Positions 1 to 4,532 of a stretch of DNA of 7,071 nucleotides are shown in pieces. Made by a program: the position numbers and the translations under genes. Under the pieces are notes generated by a model. That model was not told the origin of the DNA. It did not search any database and saw nothing but the letters and a program-made list of their open reading frames with translations. The DNA comes from Ruminococcaceae bacterium UBA5579. GTDB lineage: Bacteria > Bacillota > Clostridia > Oscillospirales > Ruminococcaceae. The DNA is taken from contig DILZ01000134.1 of NCBI GenBank assembly GCA_002425305.1, positions 1 to 7,071 of the forward strand, written 5' to 3'. Position 1 is the first letter of the stretch, and the number at the start of each line of letters is the position of its first letter.

Positions 1-160
1 GTTTCCAACTGTTGTCCCCCTCCGAAAGGCAGGTTGCTCACGTGTTACTCACCCGTCCGCCACTAAGTTATGGGAGCAAGCTCCCATAACCCCGTTCGAC
101 TTGCATGTGTTAGGCGTGCCGCCAGCGTTCGTCCTGAGCCAGGATCAAACTCTTTAATGT
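1..160 (-). rRNA. rrs: 16S ribosomal RNA, 5' end only (partial)
   Basis: The minus strand reads the universal 16S start: AGAGTTTGATCCTGGCTCAG (134-153) followed by the conserved GACGAACGCTGGCGGC, ACACATGCAAGTCGAACG and GGCGGACGGGTGAGTAACACG blocks. The mature 5' end is placed near 160 by alignment to E. coli numbering (AGAGTTTG is position 8). The V1 helix is visible as the inverted repeat GTTATGGGAGC / GCTCCCATAAC (67-90). About 160 nt of the roughly 1500 are present; the rest lies beyond the left edge. The V1/V2 text resembles Ruminococcus and relatives, from memory. This is the 5' end of an rRNA operon transcribed leftward from the two promoters at 439-580. Confidence 0.97.
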
Positions 161-432
161 TTGTATTAAATCACGCTTTCGCGCGGTTTAACCAGGCTCT
201 GTTAAAACAAACACTTAGCATTTTTCAACGCTGTCTTTTGTTTATCCAGAATTATCTCGTTATCTTTCCCTTGCTTGCTTCGGCTATTCATCAGCGTTGC
301 CGCTTTTGTGCTTCCCCAAGCTCGGAATCGACAAGGTTCGTTAATTCTTCTGTTGTTCAATTTTCAAGGAGCTAGTGTCTAGTCCACCAACAGCCTTCGC
401 CCACTTTTGCAGGCGCCGCTGTGTCGGACAAC
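161..432 (-). other. pre-16S rRNA leader (5' external transcribed spacer)
   Basis: This is the region between the expected start of the inner rRNA promoter (G at about 432) and the mature 16S 5' end. I see no gene in it; the 101-codon open frame on the plus strand has no support. Structure is visible on the minus-strand RNA: a small hairpin directly before 16S (CGCGC, GAAA loop, GCGTG, within 169-190); a possible long-range 8-bp stem, CAACGCTG (291-298) with CAGCGTTG (225-232); and a boxA-like motif preceded by a hairpin (353-385). The part near 16S presumably forms the 5' side of the RNase III processing stem, whose partner downstream of 16S is outside the window. Confidence 0.8.
353..385 (-). 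promoter_or_regulatory. Candidate boxB-boxA antitermination signal in the rRNA leader
   Basis: On the minus strand a short hairpin (GGA-CTAG, loop ACA, CTAG-C-TCC with one bulged C; 368-385) runs directly into GCTCCTTGAAAA (361-372), which matches 9 of 12 positions of the E. coli rrn boxA GCTCTTTAACAA and is followed by TTGAACAA. BoxA in rRNA leaders is the loading site for NusB/NusE in antitermination. The position, in the first third of the leader, fits. The assignment is by similarity only; stems and CTTGAAAA motifs of this kind are common in clostridial rRNA spacers. Confidence 0.5.
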
Positions 433-438
433 TTAATC

Positions 439-467
439 ATTATATCACAGCTTTTCGGGTTTGTCAA
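439..467 (-). promoter_or_regulatory. rRNA promoter P2 (inner), perfect sigma-A consensus
   Basis: Minus strand TTGACA (462-467), a 17-bp spacer, then TATAAT (439-444), with TG one base before the -10 (extended -10). The first G seven bases downstream of the -10 is at 432, the probable start site. Upstream of the -35 (about 468-500) are runs of A and T in phase that resemble an UP element. It lies 113 bp downstream of a second identical-quality promoter, the usual tandem layout of rRNA operons. Confidence 0.92.
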
Positions 468-551
468 GTACTTTTTCAAATTTTTTCGGAAAATTTTCTA
501 AATTCGACTTGATTTACCCATTTTTGCCCCCTCTTTTCGAGGTAGACTTTA

Positions 552-580
552 ATTATACCATATAAATTACGGTTTGTCAA
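552..580 (-). promoter_or_regulatory. rRNA promoter P1 (outer), perfect sigma-A consensus
   Basis: Minus strand TTGACA (575-580), a 17-bp spacer, then TATAAT (552-557), again with an extended -10 TG. Transcription should start around 545-548. The sequence immediately upstream (581-599) is GATTTTTTTCAAAAAAATC, an A/T-tract palindrome that can serve as an UP element and is at the same time next to the U-tract of the preceding terminator. No other minus-strand gene lies between it and 16S. Confidence 0.92.
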
Positions 581-584
581 GATT

Positions 585-632
585 TTTTTGAAAAAAATCG
601 GCTATTCCGAAAAAAATTTCGGAATAGCCGAT
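585..632 (-). terminator. Rho-independent terminator of the nrdR unit
   Basis: Perfect 16-bp stem, ATCGGCTATTCCGAAA (597-612) against its complement (617-632), with a 4-base loop. On the minus strand the stem is followed by seven Ts (591-597, the first overlapping the base of the stem). It starts 41 bases after the stop of the 158-aa gene and ends about ten bases before the -35 of rRNA promoter P1, so it insulates the rRNA operon from the upstream unit. Confidence 0.92.
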
Positions 633-673
633 CTCACAAGTTAAATCCAACGGACGATTTGGCTTTTCAACGA

Positions 674-1150
674 TCACTCATCTTTTTTAAACCACCGGTA
701 AAAATCAACGCTCATCGGGTAAATAACATATTTCCCCGTGGGTCTTCTGTCCGGTCCGAACTCCACAATACCCACGCTCCCGCACTCGGAAAACGCCTCA
801 TCCTTAAACAGCTTCGACTCGCCCCCCTGACAGTCAAGCAAATCCATAACCCAATAAATTGTTTCCTTAACATAATAACGCGCAAGCTCTTGTATCTCCT
901 CCGGGGTAGCACCTCTTTTAGTGAGGTTCTCTTCAGGTATCGAAATCGTCCACCCACTATCGATCGCTTTTTTAAGCCGCTCGGCATACTCACCCTCATA
1001 GTACCGTAAGTAATCGGTAAAAGACCTCAGCAAGCGCAGCATAGGCAGCGCAGAACCACTTATGCCGTTCAGATTAGTCAGCAGATCTTCTGCCCAATCC
1101 TCACGAACGCCCATCTTTAAACACAGTTCAAGCTCCTCTTCGTGGGTCAT
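674..1150 (-). CDS. Hypothetical protein, 158 aa, second gene of the nrdR unit
   Basis: I do not recognise this protein. It is a soluble, acidic, mostly helical polypeptide with no signal peptide or membrane segment. Visible features are an aromatic-rich stretch (YLRYYEGEY, residues 47-55), a second one (RYYVKETIYWVMDLLDC, about 91-107), and a C-terminal part likely to be strand-rich (GSVGIVEFGPDRRPTGKYVIYP, broken here as residues 124-134 and 135-145), ending YRWFKKDE. The start is firm: TAAGGAGG (1159-1166) sits eight bases before the ATG, and its first three bases are the stop codon of nrdR, so the two genes are almost certainly co-transcribed and translationally linked. A strong terminator follows the stop. 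Whether it works with NrdR in nucleotide metabolism is unknown; the linkage is the only hint. Confidence 0.85.
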   Translation of the reverse strand: MTHEEELELCLKMGVREDWAEDLLTNLNGISGSALPMLRLLRSFTDYLRYYEGEYAERLKKAIDSGWTISIPEENLTKRGATPEEIQELARYYVKETIYWVMDLLDCQGGESKLFKDEAFSECGSVGIVEFGPDRRPTGKYVIYPMSVDFYRWFKKDE

Positions 1151-1158
1151 CGGGGCTT

Positions 1159-1166
1159 CCTCCTTA
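1159..1166 (-). promoter_or_regulatory. Ribosome binding site overlapping the nrdR stop codon
   Basis: TAAGGAGG on the minus strand: the TAA (1164-1166) terminates nrdR and the same bases begin the Shine-Dalgarno sequence of the 158-aa gene, eight bases before its ATG. A ribosome finishing nrdR covers this site, which points to coupled translation. Confidence 0.85.
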
Positions 1167-1616
1167 CGCTTTGCCGCTCTTAAGCTCCGAAATGATCTTC
1201 ATAAAGCTGTCGACATCATTAAACTCGCGATACACCGACGCAAAACGGATATAAGCCACGTCGTCGATCTCCTTGAGCTTAAGCAGCGCAAGCTCACCGA
1301 TCTTGTCGGAGGTCACCTCGCGCTGAAGCGAGTTTTTCAGATCCGCCGCTATCTCCTCGACAACATTTTCAATGGTTTCAAGAGTAACGGGACGCTTGAT
1401 CGTTGCTCGGCAAAGCCTGTCCACGAGCTTTGCGCGGTCGAACGGCTCTATCGAGTGATCCTTTTTGATGATCATCAGAGGTATCTCCTCAATGATCTCG
1501 TAGGTCGTAAAGCGCATACCGCACTTGATGCACTCGCGGCGTCGGCGCACCTTGTTTTCGGTAGGTCTGGAATCGATTACCTTGCTTTCCTCGCAGCCAC
1601 ATTCGGGACATTTCAT
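1164..1616 (-). CDS. nrdR: Transcriptional repressor NrdR
   Basis: NrdR is a zinc- and nucleotide-binding regulator that represses ribonucleotide reductase genes when dATP is plentiful, binding paired NrdR boxes over their promoters. The 150-residue length is typical. The N-terminal zinc ribbon is complete (C3, C6, C29, C32), followed by the hallmark VRRRREC (23-29) and RFTTYE (35-40); the loop between the cysteine pairs is two residues shorter than in B. subtilis. The ATP-cone domain spans about 47-137, with the conserved VIKK-like strand (MIIKKD, 48-53), EPFDRAKL (57-64) and VAYIRFASVYREF (120-132). I chose the ATG at 1616 because AAAGGAG (1625-1631) lies eight bases upstream and the protein then begins MKCPECG as in the family; the open frame upstream (to 1694) is AT-rich promoter DNA. 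Own promoter at 1654-1682. Confidence 0.97.
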   Translation of the reverse strand: MKCPECGCEESKVIDSRPTENKVRRRRECIKCGMRFTTYEIIEEIPLMIIKKDHSIEPFDRAKLVDRLCRATIKRPVTLETIENVVEEIAADLKNSLQREVTSDKIGELALLKLKEIDDVAYIRFASVYREFNDVDSFMKIISELKSGKA

Positions 1617-1653
1617 AGCAATTACTCCTTTTATATTATTGTTATATATTGAT

Positions 1654-1682
1654 ATTATACCACAATATTTTGTATATTTCAA
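1654..1682 (-). promoter_or_regulatory. nrdR promoter
   Basis: Minus strand TTGAAA (1677-1682), 17-bp spacer, TATAAT (1654-1659), with TG one base before the -10 (extended -10). It reads toward nrdR with an untranslated leader of about 30 nt. The spacer holds a candidate NrdR operator. Confidence 0.85.
1660..1675. promoter_or_regulatory. Candidate NrdR box within the nrdR promoter
   Basis: Minus strand ATACAAAATATTGTGG matches 13 of 16 positions of the NrdR box consensus as I remember it (ACACWATATATWGTGT), including the CA..AxATAT core and TGTG end. It fills the gap between the -35 and -10 almost exactly, where a bound repressor would block RNA polymerase. A weaker second half-match, CAATATATA (minus strand, starting about 21 bp downstream, near 1643-1651), could be a partner site, but the surrounding DNA is AT-rich, so that part may be chance. 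Confidence 0.6.
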
Positions 1683-1709
1683 CAATTTTAACAAATTTTT
1701 TTCAATTAT

Positions 1710-1728
1710 TTTTTCAACTCTTGAAAAA
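1710..1728. promoter_or_regulatory. Palindrome over the -35 of the divergent promoter
   Basis: Perfect inverted repeat with 8-bp arms, TTTTTCAA (1710-1717) and TTGAAAAA (1721-1728), separated by CTC. The right arm contains the -35 hexamer of the plus-strand promoter. Such a dyad is a typical operator geometry. It is low in complexity, so chance is possible, and the binding protein is unknown. TTTCAA also occurs at 1700-1705 and 1677-1682 in the same intergenic region. Confidence 0.35.
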
Positions 1729-1749
1729 CGCTCTGAAATATGTTATACT
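1721..1749 (+). promoter_or_regulatory. Promoter of the 196-aa / 130-aa gene pair
   Basis: TTGAAA (1721-1726), 17-bp spacer, TATACT (1744-1749) with an extended -10 TG at 1741-1742. The expected start is near 1756, giving a leader of about 22 nt before the ATG at 1778. The nrdR promoter reads away from it on the other strand, 39 bp apart measured between the two -35 elements. Confidence 0.78.
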
Positions 1750-1777
1750 TTAAATATATATGAAATGAGGTGATCAT

Positions 1778-2368
1778 ATGGATCTTAAAATAAATGATCT
1801 GTCGGCGGTCACTGCGAAAGCATCCGCCAAAGCCACAGACTTCGACGATGGGTTCAAGCAGGCCGTTGAAAATGCCGTCATCGACCGCGATGCCGCGTAT
1901 AATTCGATTTATTTCAACAAGAAGAGCTTTGTGGCGATCTCTCCCAAATTTGAGAAGAAAATGCAGCAAGACCCCAAACTCGCAGAGGAAACAGCGACGA
2001 AGATCGACAACCTTACAAAAGTTTACGGCGGAGAATGGAAGGACAACATCATAGTTGTAGACCGCAGCGGTGATATTAAGCGGTACTCCACGAAACAGTC
2101 CAAGCGCGAAAAGGAGCTTGAGGAGCTTGAAGCGGAAAATCTTAAGGCGGCGATAAAAGCGCGGCTGCGCAAAAAGGCGAGGATCGACGCGTACTTCAAG
2201 ATAGTGGAGCGCGGCGCGATAAAGCGAAAACTTATCGAACAGGAAAACGCAAAGCGGGCACGCAACAAACGCTACCGCACCAATCTTTCGAGGCTGAACG
2301 GCGTAGCACAGAGTATCGTCGGGGCGAACCCGTCGACCGCCGCAGACATTTTAAGTATGCTGGAGTAA
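1778..2368 (+). CDS. Hypothetical charged helical protein, 196 aa
   Basis: No membrane segment or signal peptide. Three parts can be seen: an Ala-rich N-terminus (1-40); a compact middle segment (about 41-104) with YNSIYFNKKSF, KKMQQDPKLAEE and IIVVDRSGDIKRYS; and a long, very charged helix (about 105-170, many K/R/E, probably coiled coil), then a short tail PSTAADILSMLE. The middle followed by a charged helix recalls, from memory, the clostridial proteins grouped as DUF6033, of unknown function; I hold this loosely. The start is well supported by GAGGTGATC (1767-1775), an extended match to the 16S 3' end, directly before the ATG. It is followed after only four bases by a small membrane protein gene, so the two products may work together. 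The basic helix could bind nucleic acid or a partner; that is inference. Confidence 0.85.
   Translation: MDLKINDLSAVTAKASAKATDFDDGFKQAVENAVIDRDAAYNSIYFNKKSFVAISPKFEKKMQQDPKLAEETATKIDNLTKVYGGEWKDNIIVVDRSGDIKRYSTKQSKREKELEELEAENLKAAIKARLRKKARIDAYFKIVERGAIKRKLIEQENAKRARNKRYRTNLSRLNGVAQSIVGANPSTAADILSMLE
2362..2365 (+). promoter_or_regulatory. Ribosome binding site embedded in the end of the 196-aa gene
   Basis: GGAG at 2362-2365 overlaps the last sense codons of the upstream gene and runs into its TAA (2366-2368), seven bases before the ATG at 2373. It is the only SD candidate for the 130-aa gene and implies translational coupling. Confidence 0.65.
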
Positions 2369-2372
2369 ATTT

Positions 2373-2765
2373 ATGCTTGACTTTGTTTTTTTGGGATTAC
2401 TTATTTATGTGTGTATTATGGCGGAAAAAGGCATATACAAGGAAACCGCCTGCAACATAGCTCTGGTTGTCGGGATAATTGCGAGCATTATTGGCAGCGT
2501 TGAAGCAATCAAAAAAAACGACGGCACACTCCTTTTCTTTAATATTCTCGTAATGGTAATGGCGTTTGCGGTGAGATTTGTCGCGAAGCTCCTTGCAAAA
2601 CTCTATCTTGACAAGCAGGCGGCTCTTTTCGAGGAATATGAAAGAGAAAGATATCTTCATTCGCGCTTCGATGACGTAAACAGAGAGCCCGTTTATACAG
2701 ACGACAACTTCGACGACGAGGAGCTTCGCTTCGGCAAGGGCGGGTATACCGATCCGAAATTTTAA
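2373..2765 (+). CDS. Small membrane protein, 130 aa, with acidic cytoplasmic tail
   Basis: Not recognised as a named family. Three hydrophobic segments are visible at about residues 2-17, 25-46 and 52-78, separated by short charged loops (AEKGIYKE, KKNDG). The remaining 50 residues are hydrophilic, strongly acidic in places (TDDNFDDEE, 109-117), and contain tyrosines in YERERY and REPVYTDD; the tail ends GGYTDPKF. The third helix is followed by Lys/Arg, so by the positive-inside rule the tail is probably cytoplasmic. The gene starts four bases after the 196-aa gene, using a GGAG inside that gene's end, so they form one translational unit. The obvious hypothesis is a soluble partner that docks on the tail of this protein; nothing in the sequence proves it. 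Confidence 0.8.
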   Translation: MLDFVFLGLLIYVCIMAEKGIYKETACNIALVVGIIASIIGSVEAIKKNDGTLLFFNILVMVMAFAVRFVAKLLAKLYLDKQAALFEEYERERYLHSRFDDVNREPVYTDDNFDDEELRFGKGGYTDPKF

Positions 2766-2881
2766 GCCCGCCGCTCGGCAGATTGATATGAGCCAACAAA
2801 AGGCGGTAATACCGATTACGCAGGGCAATTTTTAGTCAGCCGAACCGGAGAATATCATAAAAACACGATGGGAGCAACAAT
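2766..2881 (+). other. Intergenic region before the sulfatase-fold gene
   Basis: 116 bp with no convincing terminator or promoter. There are only 4-bp dyads (for example CGGT-AAT-ACCG) and a poor -10 (TATCAT, 2853-2858) without a -35. A 15-codon frame at 2788-2835 lacks an SD site. The downstream gene may therefore be read through from the 1721 promoter, or have a promoter I cannot recognise. GGGAG (2870-2874) is the SD of the next gene. Confidence 0.5.
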
Positions 2882-4474
2882 ATGAACGAAAAAGACAATC
2901 TATCGCAAAACAAAAGCGCAAGATCACAACGCTTGGCGTCGAACATAATTTTGTGCTTTTTTGCGGCTTTCAACATACTTTTCTTCACGCCGATGGATAT
3001 ATTTTTGGCAAACGCGCCCGACATTGCTTTTCCGATAAGACCGCTTATGTTATTTATGGGGCTTGTAACATTCGGCGCATTTGCTGTGATGTTTCTTGCC
3101 TGCCATTTCACTAAAGGCAAAGCGAACAATATTATCCGCTCAATAATTTTCGGTGCTTCTATGGCATTTTATATTCAAGCCAATTTTCTGGCAATAAATA
3201 TGGGCGTACTTAACGGCAGTCAATATGAGCCGACGCTCCCGAAAGCGGCATTGAGCTGTGTAATTTGGCTCGTTATTTTGGCCGCTCCGTTTTTCATTCT
3301 GATAAAGTTCCCGAAAATATTCGACAATGTTACTTCATATATTCCCGCTGCGATCATTTTGATACAAGCACTGACATTGATCATCTCAGCCTATATCAAC
3401 ATATATAAATATGACAATGACACGATCGTTGAAATTTTCGAAAGCGATACCCGCTGGGTTTGTACCGCGACCGATCTGGAAACCTACAGCAAAAACAAAA
3501 ACCTCATAATCATACTTGCCGATGAATATGATTCCTTCTGCTTTGATAACGCCGTAAAGGAAGCCCCCGATTCGGTATCCGAATTTGACGGCTTTACATA
3601 TTATACCAACACCGTCGGCAAGTTCGATCTGACCCCCCCCTCTATCGCTTATATAACAACGGCGGAGCTTAAGCCCTCATACAAAAATCTGACGTTCTAC
3701 GATATAGTCTCCGAAAATTTCAACGCCAAGTTCTACTTTGACGCTGTTAATCCTACCGCTTCCGCCATCTCGCGATATTCCAACAATTTGGTATCGAAAA
3801 AGGTATCGCCCGAAGATATCTTCGGATATGCTGACGGCATTTATAAAATATCCTTTTTCAGGTGTATGCCGGAGGTCGCAAAGCCGCTGTTCCAAAGCAG
3901 CGGAAATATTGCAAACGAGCTTGATTCAAAACTGATGGACAAGGTTAAAATCAACGGGGAAACTCAATACAGGTGCGACACCCTCGACTTTTATAACCTT
4001 ATGCCAAGAGAGCTTAAGACCATTGATGAGAACGTGTTCAAATACATTTATCTTTTCGGTTTGCACGATCCGCGCAACATCACAGCTGATCTTGAACGCG
4101 ACACACAAAACAATATTAGCGCCGATGAAGAAGCCGTTGCTGTAAACAAGGTCGTAAACGAATATTTGAAAATTCTCAAAAAGAACGGCGTATATGATAA
4201 CAGCGAGATAATCTTTATGGCCGATCACGGTCATTACTACGCAAAAAAATATCCGCTTTTAATGTATAAGCCGGCAAACCAAACCGAAAAGGGCATAAAG
4301 GTTTCCAACGCGCCGATAAGCTATGATGATCTTTATCCGACATTGATCAAATTGGCAGGCGGAGAGCCGGAAGCGCGGACGATCTTCGACATCGGCGAAA
4401 ACGAGGAGCGCGTTCGTCACTTTGAAAGCACAAACGAGGACATCACGGGAAATATCAAGCAAAACCCCCAATAA
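2882..4474 (+). CDS. Membrane-anchored sulfatase-fold transferase/hydrolase (LtaS-like layout)
   Basis: 530 aa. Five hydrophobic helices at about 19-43, 53-76, 84-108, 121-142 and 151-173 anchor the protein, leaving the C-terminal domain outside the cell, the arrangement of lipoteichoic acid synthases and other phosphoglycerol or phosphoethanolamine transferases of the alkaline phosphatase superfamily. The catalytic domain starts at NLIIILADEYD (207-217), with metal ligand D214; FDGFTYYTNTVGKF (235-248) leads to the probable nucleophile T251 in LTPPSIAYITT; H395 lies in YLFGLHDP, and DHGHYY (448-453) supplies the second metal-binding Asp-His pair. DLYPTLIKLAGG (483-494) is the usual end of the fold. 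Family membership is clear; the substrate (teichoic acid, glycan or lipid head group) is not. ATG at 2882 has GGGAG seven bases upstream. A C8 run (3633-3640) covers codons 251-253. Confidence 0.88.
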   Translation: MNEKDNLSQNKSARSQRLASNIILCFFAAFNILFFTPMDIFLANAPDIAFPIRPLMLFMGLVTFGAFAVMFLACHFTKGKANNIIRSIIFGASMAFYIQANFLAINMGVLNGSQYEPTLPKAALSCVIWLVILAAPFFILIKFPKIFDNVTSYIPAAIILIQALTLIISAYINIYKYDNDTIVEIFESDTRWVCTATDLETYSKNKNLIIILADEYDSFCFDNAVKEAPDSVSEFDGFTYYTNTVGKFDLTPPSIAYITTAELKPSYKNLTFYDIVSENFNAKFYFDAVNPTASAISRYSNNLVSKKVSPEDIFGYADGIYKISFFRCMPEVAKPLFQSSGNIANELDSKLMDKVKINGETQYRCDTLDFYNLMPRELKTIDENVFKYIYLFGLHDPRNITADLERDTQNNISADEEAVAVNKVVNEYLKILKKNGVYDNSEIIFMADHGHYYAKKYPLLMYKPANQTEKGIKVSNAPISYDDLYPTLIKLAGGEPEARTIFDIGENEERVRHFESTNEDITGNIKQNPQ

Positions 4475-4476
4475 AA

Positions 4477-4511
4477 ACAGCGCGAAACGTCAAGACCACG
4501 TTTCGCGCTGT
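4477..4511. terminator. Bidirectional terminator between convergent genes
   Basis: Perfect 14-bp stem, ACAGCGCGAAACGT (4477-4490) with its complement (4498-4511) and a 7-base loop. The minus strand has a run of five Ts after the stem, good for leuA. The plus strand has only TATATTTAT, a weaker tail for the sulfatase-fold gene that stops at 4474. It serves both convergent genes. Confidence 0.88.
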
Positions 4512-4532
4512 ATATTTATCCGTCACTTGAAA

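Noticed and set aside
70..375. 101-codon plus-strand open frame
   Set aside because: It lies antisense to the 16S gene and its leader and has no SD; its sequence is the complement of conserved rRNA.
659..1009. 116-codon plus-strand open frame
   Set aside because: Antisense to the well-supported 158-aa gene, which has an SD, operon context and a terminator.
1617..1694. N-terminal 26-codon extension of nrdR
   Set aside because: It overlaps the -10 element, the candidate operator and the SD, and NrdR proteins begin at MxCPxC.
1640..1720. Possible repeat array of TTTCAA units in the divergent region
   Set aside because: Three copies with irregular spacing in very AT-rich DNA; not a regular repeat or CRISPR-like array.
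2511..2519. A-AAA-AAC heptamer in the 130-aa gene as a programmed -1 frameshift
   Set aside because: The -1 frame ends after about a dozen codons, no stimulatory hairpin or SD is evident, and A-rich Lys-Lys-Asn codons are ordinary here.
2788..2835. 15-codon frame MSQQKAVIPITQGNF between the 130-aa gene and the sulfatase-fold gene
   Set aside because: No Shine-Dalgarno site and too short to judge; continuing past the stop it simply becomes a shifted frame of the next gene.
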